Positions 1-5,536 of a stretch of 5,536 bases of DNA are shown here, piece after piece (the stretch's first letter is position 1; every line of letters starts with the position of its first letter). The position numbers were made by a program, and so were the translations under genes. The notes beneath the pieces were generated by a model, which worked only from the letters and a program-made list of their open reading frames with translations, was not told the origin of the DNA and ran no database searches. The stretch is from positions 514,534-520,069 of the forward strand of contig CP058706.1 of the NCBI GenBank assembly GCA_013414725.1, given 5' to 3'. This stretch comes from Coxiellaceae bacterium (GTDB lineage: Bacteria; Pseudomonadota; Gammaproteobacteria; GCA-013414725).

Positions 1-255
1 CCGCTCCCAACTTACCATCTGTGACGGCAATGCAGGCGCAGGATGGGACCAACGCCAGCCCAAACGAATTATCATTAATACTAAAATAGTCAACCCTAAC
101 GATTTATGAAAGGTAAAAGCTGCCATTTTGAGAGATTGATTACCAATCTCATCCATGAATGCCCCCAATCCCAACATTAAAAATACTAGCGCAGCAATTA
201 ACCAATGCAATAAAATGCTAATTTTATGATAGCGATCCAATGCTTGTACGGACAT
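1..255 (-). CDS. Cytochrome b561 family protein, N-terminal part (cut by window edge)
   Basis: This is an inner-membrane di-haem b-type cytochrome of the bacterial b561 (CybB/YodB/YceJ) family, which passes electrons between the quinone pool and a partner. The frame stays open for 85 codons from an ATG at 253-255 to the window edge; family members are about 175-185 residues, so roughly half is visible. Helix 1 (about residues 12-32) holds the motif ISILLHWLIAAL and helix 2 (about 46-66) holds FTFHKSLGLTILVLMIIRL, followed by the usual WRWSHPAPALP loop. His17 and His50 sit where the family places haem-ligand histidines. The start is supported by AAGGAG, 7 bases upstream on the minus strand. 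No frameshift or stop is seen. The exact subfamily and electron partner cannot be told from this half. Confidence 0.9.
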   Translation of the reverse strand, partial: MSVQALDRYHKISILLHWLIAALVFLMLGLGAFMDEIGNQSLKMAAFTFHKSLGLTILVLMIIRLGWRWSHPAPALPSQMVSWER

Positions 256-262
256 CGCAAAA

Positions 263-268
263 CTCCTT
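263..268 (-). promoter_or_regulatory. Ribosome binding site of the b561 gene
   Basis: The minus strand reads AAGGAG here, 7 bases before the ATG at 253-255. It is a strong Shine-Dalgarno match at normal spacing and fixes the start of the cytochrome gene. Confidence 0.85.
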
Positions 269-288
269 CAGTCAAAGCACATGACTTT

Positions 289-316
289 ATCATAGCGTTT
301 TTCATCGCAAAACAAA
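289..316 (-). promoter_or_regulatory. Possible sigma-70 promoter of the b561 gene
   Basis: On the minus strand a TATGAT -10-like box (289-294) lies 16 bases from a weak TTTGTT -35-like box (311-316), upstream of the ribosome binding site. The -10 match is good and the -35 match is poor. Other AT-rich hexamers occur further upstream (350-375), so the true start of transcription is uncertain. Confidence 0.3.
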
Positions 317-350
317 CCAATACCTTAAGAAAAGCTTAAGCTAAGCACTC

Positions 351-356
351 TATAAT
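351..356 (+). promoter_or_regulatory. Consensus TATAAT, possible -10 box for the rightward transcript
   Basis: A perfect TATAAT lies upstream of the large plus-strand gene. No good -35 box sits at 16-18 bases; the nearest candidate is a weak TTAAGA at 325-330, 20 bases away. If used, it would give a leader of about 310 bases containing the hairpins described separately. In AT-rich DNA this could be chance. Confidence 0.25.
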
Positions 357-385
357 ATACCTATGCTTGAATATACCTATGCTTG
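354..385. repeat. Perfect 16-bp tandem duplication
   Basis: AATATACCTATGCTTG occurs at 354-369 and again, without gap or mismatch, at 370-385. The first copy overlaps a plus-strand TATAAT (351-356). The repeat lies in the divergent intergenic space between the b561 gene and the large broken gene. It could be a slippage duplication or paired binding sites; no known operator is recognised. Confidence 0.9.
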
Positions 386-428
386 TGCTGATTTATCCCC
401 ACCAATTTTTATGTAAGACAAATCAGCA
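386..428. repeat. Inverted repeat, 9-bp arms
   Basis: TGCTGATTT (386-394) is the exact reverse complement of AAATCAGCA (420-428), with a 25-base loop. The right arm overlaps other AGCA/TGCT pairings (425-430 with 453-458, and 437-442 with 459-464), so alternative folds are possible. There is no T-run, so it is not a standard terminator. Confidence 0.5.
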
Positions 429-505
429 AGTTCGAAAGCAATGGCCTAGAAGCTTGCTATTGCTGTCAAGATTAAGCATTTCGCTGAAGGTATAAAAATA
501 AATCC

Positions 506-525
506 CGTCATCCCACGGGATGACG
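506..525. repeat. Short palindromic element, CGTCATCCC arms
   Basis: CGTCATCCC (506-514) and GGGATGACG (517-525) form a perfect 9-bp stem with a 2-base loop. Palindromes with a GTCATCCC core are commonly dispersed in the genomes of intracellular bacteria, so this may be one copy of such a repeat or the end of a small decayed mobile element. In the minus direction a T-rich stretch follows, which is weakly terminator-like, but no minus-strand gene lies upstream to use it. Confidence 0.5.
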
Positions 526-535
526 AGGAGAGCTA

Positions 536-560
536 GTAAGCAATTAATTCAACTGCTTAC
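536..560. repeat. Hairpin-forming inverted repeat
   Basis: GTAAGCAATT (536-545) pairs with AACTGCTTAC (551-560) with one mismatch and a 5-base loop. It lies 10 bases after the CGTCATCCC palindrome. There is no following T-run, so a terminator role is not supported. Confidence 0.45.
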
Positions 561-583
561 ATAAAATTTCGTGGGGATACATC

Positions 584-645
584 AGTGCCTGTGGAGCTAT
601 TCCGTCTAAGATGGGACACAAGAACACCAAAAACCACAGGACACT
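584..645. repeat. Inverted repeat just upstream of the large broken gene
   Basis: AGTGCCTGTGG (584-594) pairs with CCACAGGACACT (634-645), with one bulged base and a loop of about 39 bases. It ends about 30 bases before the ATG at 678, so it would sit in the leader of any rightward transcript. No riboswitch class is recognised. Confidence 0.4.
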
Positions 646-677
646 AGGTATATATCTTAAAAATAAATGGGTCATGT

Positions 678-1420
678 ATGAAGCTGATCGCCAGATTAAT
701 GAATGCCTATACTAACTTGGGTTTGACTGATATTGAAAAAGAATTTACTGAGTTATTTGAAAGCTGGTTGCATGAAAATAATACGGCCCTGTCTCCCTCA
801 CTTTTAGCGAACATCAAAGATTTCGCACAACTTTATTGGCACATTTTCAATATCCAAATGGTGCCAGCCAAAGGAATGATCATCAATTTCATCTATCATT
901 TCGACGAAGAAAATTCCATCGAACCTGAGTCAATCCAAACAAAAATCTACACTGTAAATAGCCAACAGAAGGTCTCTGTAAAGAGTATAATCAATTTCAA
1001 TCAGGAAGATAATTTTTTGATTTTAAAGAAAATTGGCCTGTTGAAAATGATAGTATAGATATAGAATCCAGCGATGAACCTCTATTCCCAGTTCACGAAA
1101 ATCAATCATTTATTAAACGACAAATAATAGACCAACTCGCCGCGCTTGATTCAGGACAAGACGAACAATTAATTGAAGCATTATTTTCACAACTCGACGC
1201 TGCCATCCACAAAAATAATAAGGCTGCACGTCTCGCATTTAAACAGCAATTAAACCCATTTTATCTGGCATTAGGATTAACACCAGAAGAAGAATTGAAA
1301 GTTTATGGCTATAATGACGCCGGGAGATACCCACCTGTTTTGAATCGTATAGCGGACATGGCTGATCCTGCGCACGAATTTATCAGATCACTGTCCTATC
1401 GACCTTTTTACGATAGATGA
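678..1420 (+). pseudogene. N-terminal segment of the broken gene, no recognised domain
   Basis: The first frame runs from the ATG at 678 (MKLIARLMNAYTNLGLTDIE) to a stop at 1056-1058. Its last dozen residues are out-of-frame noise, because the coding frame moves at the T6 run (1013-1018) into another frame (FDFKENWPVENDSID) that is open to a TGA at 1418-1420. That second part is acidic and helical, with stretches such as QIIDQLAALDSGQDEQ and LNPFYLALGLTPEEELKVYG. Near 1403 the frame moves again. I do not recognise the family. The start is the first ATG in the right frame but lacks a clear ribosome binding site, so the true start could differ. Confidence 0.5.
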
Positions 1421-2141
1421 ATACGTCAAACTGTATCACTTATATCCTTATTTTTCACCACCCTCGCTTGCCATCCACCATAATCGGAATCATTTTTTCA
1501 ACAATTTCCCTGTTATATTGGTATTTAGTGGAACACGGTACTTTGCCCACTAGTTTGCAAACAGCGATCGACGATGGCAACTGGGCCATAGCAGAAGCCG
1601 AATTAAGTAATCTTTACGGCCTCCTGTCAAACTTTTACAGGCCTATGACACCGAAGGCCCGATTAAGATCACCGAAATTCAAAGTTTTCTCGAGAAAAAT
1701 TAGCAGAACAAATAACGAGCCGCAAAATATACAAGAGATTCGTCAAATTCTATGAAAAATGTCATGCCTTACTTGCGCTCATTAATTTAGAGGACAGAAA
1801 AGATATTTTACATGGCCTAATTAATCAGGTGGCCCACCTAAGCAACCAAACCAACGATGACATTTGGACGTATTACATTAAAATTCTTGATGAAGACAAG
1901 GAGAAGAAAAAGCAAGTCCAGAATTATACCGACGCATGGGCGGTCAATTTGGATTCATTAAAGAGGCCCTTAATTATTATATTAAATACCCATTTGAATC
2001 ACGTTTTCTTGGCAAATACTGTGCGATAGAAACCAACGATGTCTGTCGCGAAGAAATGTTGACCTACCGTAAAAATTTCGGCGCCTCTTCTCTATTAGAA
2101 GGATTGCTTAATCACGTCTCTGTCATTGATTTATTGAATTT
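1401..2141 (+). pseudogene. Middle segment of the broken gene, unrecognised helical region
   Basis: Five frame segments join here. They read DLFTIDEYVKLYHLYPYF (from 1401), then LQTAIDDGNWAIAEAELSN (about 1555-1611), VKLLQAYDTEGPIKITEIQ (from 1626), KLAEQITSRKIYKRFVKFYE followed by a charged helix up to about 1935, and GGQFGFIKEALNYYIKYPFE running to about 2140. TAIDDGNWAIAEAEL resembles an ankyrin helix pair, but one motif is not enough to call. The rest looks like alpha-helical repeats without a recognised family. Junctions fall on T6 (1493-1498), a C-rich stretch (about 1620), A5 (1695-1699) and G3 (1938-1940). Confidence 0.45.
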
Positions 2142-2729
2142 TCTAATCGTTGGCACGAAAACGCAGTGCAATCAGCACTTGCCCATTTGTTCGATATGGA
2201 TGGGCGTTCATGGGAAACTTTAATTCCTCCCACGAATGTTCCCGGTGAACAAGGGGTTATATCATTTCATTGAAAAATAAAGTTGAACTGTGGGAAGAAG
2301 GAAACAAATTAGAACATTGTTCCTCCACTTATGCCGTAAAATGTTTTAAGCAACCTTATTTTGTTCTCTCCGAACGAAATAATTTAGGAGAGCCTATCTC
2401 TACCTTTGAGGTGTTTTTAACGAATGATCCAACAAAGAAAAAAACCAAAGAACCATAAAACTGCCAGGACAAAATTATTACTTAACCCTTATACAACACA
2501 GCGCTCGTGGCAATTCTGAACCAAACATAAAATCACAACAAATGTTGGCCTGGTTTTTCAACAAGTCGAAACAGGAGAGATAAAAATTGATGCTGAAGCA
2601 ATCATGGAAGCACGAGAAAAGCGCCTAAAACTATTTTTAGAAGGGCCTTTTGAAAACAAGGCCTTATTGGATTATGGTTATAATCCACTCGATGAACAAA
2701 AGCTGAAAAAGTCTGTGATACGAGCTTAA
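2142..2729 (+). pseudogene. PcfJ-like domain segment of the broken gene
   Basis: The stitched reading matches the layout of PcfJ-like proteins (named after a gene of the enterococcal conjugative plasmid pCF10; function unknown). A conserved Trp (SWETLIP, about 2207) is followed by GGYIISLKNKVELWEEG, NKLEHCSSTYAVKC (the EG..L.HC...Y signature, about 2300-2350), YFVLSERNNLGEPISTFEVF and then IQHSARGNSEP (from 2491), the Q-H...N..P end motif. Frame changes are at G4 (2253-2256), A7 (2438-2444) and T5 (2554-2558). Adding a G at 2253-2256 restores GYIIS before LKNK, as expected for the family. After the domain comes a helix, FQQVETGEIKIDAEAIMEAR, and a short linker ending near 2712. The call rests on motif recall without a profile search. 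Confidence 0.6.
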
Positions 2730-3752
2730 ACGTCTTACAAAACAACGTGAGCCAAATTAAAACCAATATAAAAAATAATTATACGAAAATAGATGAAATC
2801 ATAAAAACATTGGTCCATCAAAAGTTTTCCCAAAGAAAATGCTACAAAATTAAAGATGACCTTAAAGATTATCAATATTTGATCGATGCGTTTTTACAAA
2901 GTAAGGAACGCCCTGCCACCTCAAATGGTTTTAGACAAAACTGTACAGCATTGGAATTACATCAATTGGCCAGCGCCGGCAAACTATCTGCCACCAACTT
3001 CAATTTAAATGATGATGCCATTAATGGCATCGGTGAAACCGCGCTGTTTCTACTCATGGCTTACGGTCATCATGCAATTTTGGAAATAATTCTCCGTGAT
3101 TTAAGTGCAGAATTAAAAAAATTCTATCTAAACCAGACCAATATCTTTGGCGAAACAGGATTGTTTTTGGCGGCCGCGCATGGCCATATTGCCATGGTAA
3201 CATTATTGCTGGAACACGATGCCAGCACCAATCAATACCGCTGCGATGGCCTGACACCGTTACATATTGCCTTGCACAATGGCCATATTGAAATAGCCGG
3301 TTTGTTGATAGACCATCTCGTAAAAAACGCGCCAGTGTTAACCTGGCTGATATTGACGCTCAAATACCACTGCAAGTTGCCGTTGAAAAGGCCATTTGGC
3401 TTGCGTGAAACAATTATGGTCAACAGCAAATATTTTTGTGCAAGATTCAACAAACAACAACATTCTCATAACCGCTGCCCATCATGGCCATACTGCTATC
3501 GTCAATTTTATACTGTCACAAAAGCAATTAGACGCTAATTATACAAACAATAATGGTCACACTGCTGTGATGCAGGCTGCTGCAAATGGCCATATTGATA
3601 CTGTGCGCCTATTGATTGAGGCCAATGCTTCTCTGCTTAAAATAGCAGCCAATGGTGATACCGCATTGCAATTAGCACAAAAGCGCAAAGACCCGTCTCT
3701 TATTCAACTAGTCGCTTTTCATACCTATCTACAACGAGCAGAAAAAAACTAG
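2713..3752 (+). pseudogene. Ankyrin-repeat segment of the broken gene
   Basis: A helical linker (about 2713-3010) leads into tandem ankyrin repeats, a fold that binds other proteins. Repeats read from G-TAL/TPL and GH-I--LL signatures are: GETALFLLMAYGHHAILEII (from 3032), GETGLFLAAAHGHIAMVTLL (from about 3149), GLTPLHIALHNGHIEIAGLL (from 3248), a frameshifted repeat with IPLQVAVEK then GHLACVKQLW (about 3346-3420), ILITAAHHGHTAIVNFIL (about 3456), GHTAVMQAAANGHIDTVRLL (from 3555) and a final GDTALQLAQKRKDPSLIQLV (from 3654). Frame changes lie at A6 (3322-3327) and at 3386-3393, both inside the fourth repeat. The repeat consensus is well kept, which argues for recent damage or sequence error rather than old decay. 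Confidence 0.85.
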
Positions 3753-4005
3753 CCGAGCTGGAAAAACCAAGTCAACACGGGCTAAACCCAATAAAAATGA
3801 AAACCAAACGGAGAAAAAACAAGAAACCTACTTATGATGAAATCCTAGCTCAAATAAAAGGCTTTTATCAAAAAGCACATGAAATAGACCCAGCCAGCTT
3901 CAACCATTTCTTACAAACAATGAATGCAACCAACAATCCAAATCTTTCCACTTTTTACAAGAACTGGCACAAAAACACTCCCCTCATGGAAAACAAAACC
4001 CATGA
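3753..4005 (+). pseudogene. C-terminal basic tail of the broken gene
   Basis: After the ankyrin repeats the frame shifts at A7 (3742-3748), avoiding the stop at 3750-3752, into KKLAELEKPSQHGLNPIK and the basic cluster KMKTKRRKNKKP (about 3794-3829). Next come helices with YDEILAQIKGFYQKAHEID and NHFLQTMNATNN. A last shift at T5 (3952-3956) gives FLQELAQKHSPHGKQNP and a TGA at 4003-4005. Without that shift the frame runs to a TAA at 4028-4030 with less protein-like sequence. The preceding stretch has no recognised domain. Confidence 0.5.
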
Positions 4006-4030
4006 ATCTAGTGTTAATTGTAATCTTTAA

Positions 4031-4522
4031 TTAATCGGGCTTTGGGGTGTTCACCACGTGAACATGGGCATACCAAATAAGAAAAACATAATTGACTACG
4101 ATAAAAACACCAATAAACCAACCTGTATAATACACTAACGAAAAAGGCAATAATAAAGTATCTAACAGAGGATAAGCTTTTTCAACGGAATGGATCGCCG
4201 GTGATAAATATTTCACATAAAGAGTAATTAAGGTCAACGTCACAAAAGAAGAAAGATATACCACACCAATGGCCCATCCAATGGTCATTATTAATCGATA
4301 AAACCATTGTTGTATTCGCCCGAAATAATAGGCCAACATAAAAACTCAACGTGCCTATTATGTTCAAAGGCGCATAATAAACCAAAGAAGCCAACCACGA
4401 ACGGTCTGTCTTAAATTCTAAAATGATATAGACAATCAAATTGGCACAAATTAAGTTGAAGAGAAATAACACTCCCAAAATAATTTTTGGGAGTGATTGA
4501 GTTGGCTCAAAAAATGTTTCAT
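4031..4522 (-). pseudogene. Small four-helix membrane protein downstream of glmS, two frameshifts
   Basis: The minus strand starts at an ATG (4520-4522), 3 bases after the glmS stop, reading MKHFLSQLNHSQKLF. This frame stops early. Adding one T to the T4 run at about 4480-4483 moves it into GVLFLFNLICANLIVYIILE and on to NIIGTLSF. There a T5 run (about 4340-4344), with one T too many, must shift again to reach LAYYFGRIQQWFYRLIMTIG, which continues to a TAA at 4031-4033. Restored, it is about 163 residues with four hydrophobic helices, an amphipathic middle (YLSPAIHSVEKAYPLLDT) and a polar end (HVVNTPKPD). The two lesions cancel in length. No family is recognised. An alternative is an internal TTG start at 4476-4478. 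Its tight spacing to glmS suggests co-transcription or translational coupling. Confidence 0.6.
4471..4494 (-). repeat. Perfect inverted repeat after glmS, possible weak terminator
   Basis: ACTCCCAAAA (4471-4480) pairs perfectly with TTTTGGGAGT (4485-4494) over a 4-base loop. It lies 32 bases past the glmS stop on the minus strand and is followed by gttatttctcttc, which is T-rich but not a clean T-run, so termination would be weak. It also lies within the start of the membrane-protein reading frame. Restoring the T missing from that frame would extend the arms to 11 bp. Confidence 0.5.
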
Positions 4523-4525
4523 GGT

Positions 4526-5536
4526 TTACTCAACTGTGACTGATTTTGCCAGATTGCGCGGTTGGTCTACATCCGTGCCCTTTAAAACAGCGGTATGATA
4601 AGCCAATAATTGCAATGGCAATGTGTAAATGATAGGCGCTAACATTTTCGGTACAGGTGGCATTGGAACGATAGTCACACCTGCTGTTGGTGTTAGGTCA
4701 ACATTTGCATCCGCAAACACGATCAATTCACCACCACGAGCACGGACTTCTTGCAAATTCGACTTTAATTTTTCGAGCAACTCATCATTCGGTGCAATAG
4801 CAACTACTGGCATCGATTTGTCCACTAATGCCAGCGGCCCATGTTTCAGTTCGCCTGCTGGATAAGCTTCAGCATGAATATAAGAAATCTCTTTCAATTT
4901 TAGCGCCCCTTCCATGGCAATAGGAAATTGCACACCACGACCTAGAAATAACGTGTGTTGCTTATCAATAAAACGAGCGGCCAATTTTTTAATGGGTTCG
5001 TCTAACTCCAACGTTTGTTCCATTAATGTTGGCAATAACCACAATTGTTCAACTAACTCGTTTTCTGCATGGGCGCTCAGTCCATGTTTCCGTCCTAATG
5101 CAATAGTCAGCAATAACATTGCGGCCAATTGGGTGGTAAATGCTTTTGTGGAAGCAACACCAATTTCCACCCCTGCGCGAGTCATAAATACCAGCCCTGA
5201 TTCCCGCATTAACGAACTAGCAGGCACATTACAAACGGCCAATGTCGCTGCATAAGGCAATGTTTTAGCTAGCCGCGCGGCCAAGGTGTCTGCTGTTTCG
5301 CCTGATTGTGATAGCGTGACAAATAAAGTATCTGGCTCAACCACAAACTGACGGTAACGAAATTCACTTGCTATTTCAGTTTGGCATGGAACGCCTGCCA
5401 GACTTTCCAACCAATAACGCCCAACTAATCCTGCATGATAACTCGTGCCACAAGCAACAATTTGGACACGTTTAATTTTGGCAAAAATATCCGCAGCCTC
5501 TACACCAAAACTGGCAGCAATCACATGTTTTTGTGA
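4526..5536 (-). CDS. glmS: Glutamine--fructose-6-phosphate aminotransferase, C-terminal isomerase part
   Basis: GlmS makes glucosamine-6-phosphate from fructose-6-phosphate and glutamine, the first committed step to UDP-GlcNAc for peptidoglycan and lipopolysaccharide; it is cytoplasmic. The frame is open from the window edge to TAA at 4526-4528 (336 codons plus stop). About 270 residues are missing, including the glutaminase domain. Both SIS domains are present: ACGTSYHAG (about residues 28-36), [10 protein letters not shown] (about 75-84), [11 protein letters not shown], then FLGRG in the second. The isomerase signature [15 protein letters not shown] and ELKHGPLAL hold the catalytic Glu and His (E488 and H504 in E. 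coli), and the end [13 protein letters not shown] holds the Lys of K603. The sequence is close to E. coli GlmS throughout. No frameshift is seen, although runs such as T6 near 4984-4989 occur in it. The gene starts beyond the window. Confidence 0.97.
   Translation of the reverse strand, partial: SQKHVIAASFGVEAADIFAKIKRVQIVACGTSYHAGLVGRYWLESLAGVPCQTEIASEFRYRQFVVEPDTLFVTLSQSGETADTLAARLAKTLPYAATLAVCNVPASSLMRESGLVFMTRAGVEIGVASTKAFTTQLAAMLLLTIALGRKHGLSAHAENELVEQLWLLPTLMEQTLELDEPIKKLAARFIDKQHTLFLGRGVQFPIAMEGALKLKEISYIHAEAYPAGELKHGPLALVDKSMPVVAIAPNDELLEKLKSNLQEVRARGGELIVFADANVDLTPTAGVTIVPMPPVPKMLAPIIYTLPLQLLAYHTAVLKGTDVDQPRNLAKSVTVE

Larger units (their letters stand above)
256..677. other. Non-coding intergenic stretch of 422 bases
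   Basis: No convincing reading frame is seen on either strand. The stretch holds the b561 ribosome binding site and promoter candidates, a GCTTAAGC palindrome at 334-341, the 16-bp tandem duplication and four inverted repeats (386-428, 506-525, 536-560, 584-645). No tRNA, rRNA or named small RNA is recognised. The gene at 678 has no clear Shine-Dalgarno sequence: the bases before it read aaatgggtcatgt. Confidence 0.6.
678..4005 (+). pseudogene. Large PcfJ-domain / ankyrin-repeat protein, broken by about 15 frameshifts
   Basis: One long gene can be followed through all three plus frames from the ATG at 678 to a TGA at 4003-4005. Restoring single bases at the junctions gives a continuous protein of about 1,112 residues. 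Its order is: an unrecognised, mostly helical N-terminal half (about 1-510), a PcfJ-like domain (about 515-640), a charged linker, 6-7 ankyrin repeats (about 784-1016) and a basic tail. Junctions lie near 1013-1018, 1403, 1493-1498, 1620, 1695-1699, 1938-1940, 2139-2142, 2253-2256, 2438-2444, 2554-2558, 2706-2710, 3322-3327, 3386-3393, 3742-3748 and 3952-3956. Thirteen need one base added and two need one removed. No in-frame nonsense codon lies on the stitched path. Ankyrin repeats suggest protein binding, perhaps to a host protein; PcfJ function is unknown. It is either a decaying gene or a real gene with homopolymer errors in the sequence. Confidence 0.75.

Noticed and set aside
256..677. 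CRISPR array, tRNA or insertion-sequence end in the intergenic region
   Set aside because: The only direct repeat is two abutting 16-bp units without spacers. No cloverleaf is seen, and no transposase or target duplication is present.
1555..1611. An ankyrin repeat in the middle segment (LQTAIDDGNWAIAEAEL)
   Set aside because: A single partial helix pair, without the TPLH start or neighbouring repeats, is not enough to call a domain.
3054..3453. Two minus-strand ORFs (3054-3257 and 3232-3453)
   Set aside because: They are antisense to the ankyrin repeats, whose consensus is clear on the plus strand, and they resemble no protein family.
4182..4339. The part of the minus frame from 4478 that lies past the T5 run (ANTTMVLSINNDHW onwards)
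   Set aside because: The other minus frame here gives a continuous hydrophobic membrane protein, while this one turns polar and unstructured. It is the out-of-frame tail after the frameshift.
4471..4494. Strong rho-independent terminator for glmS
   Set aside because: The stem is perfect but AT-rich at its tip and lacks a clean T-run, and it overlaps a likely coding start. It is kept only as an inverted repeat with possible weak termination.
4629..5255. Plus-strand ORFs of 78 and 113 codons (4629-4865 and 4914-5255)
   Set aside because: They lie antisense inside the well-supported glmS frame and have odd composition (rich in Asn, Ser and Cys). They are shadows of a conserved gene.

Overview
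The window looks like a gammaproteobacterial chromosome. The GlmS C-terminus (4526-5536, minus strand) and the cytochrome b561 N-terminus (1-255, minus strand) both resemble their E. coli counterparts. The DNA is AT-rich. The ankyrin-repeat gene between them suggests a host-associated lineage, possibly Legionellales-like, but that is inference from gene content only.

Layout: (1) 1-255, minus: the first 85 codons of a b561-type membrane cytochrome, cut by the window edge, with a good ribosome binding site. (2) 256-677: a 422-base non-coding stretch with a perfect 16-bp tandem duplication and several inverted repeats, including a CGTCATCCC-type palindrome. (3) 678-4005, plus: one large broken gene. 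Read naively it is a string of short overlapping ORFs. Stitched by hand it is a single continuous protein of about 1,112 residues, with an unrecognised N-terminal half, a PcfJ-like domain in the middle, 6-7 ankyrin repeats and a lysine-rich C-terminal tail. About 15 single-base frameshifts break it, and the stitched path contains no nonsense codon. (4) 4031-4522, minus: a small four-helix membrane protein that starts 3 bases after the glmS stop and carries two compensating frameshifts. (5) 4526-5536, minus: the intact C-terminal isomerase half of glmS.

The intact flanking genes are housekeeping: respiratory or redox membrane electron transfer, and glucosamine-6-phosphate synthesis for the cell envelope. 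All frame damage lies in the two accessory genes. The most interesting content is the PcfJ-ankyrin fusion and its indel pattern: 13 of 15 shifts need one added base, mostly at short homopolymers. This could be a decaying effector-like gene, uncorrected homopolymer errors in the sequence, or slippage-tolerated expression. The sequence alone does not decide.
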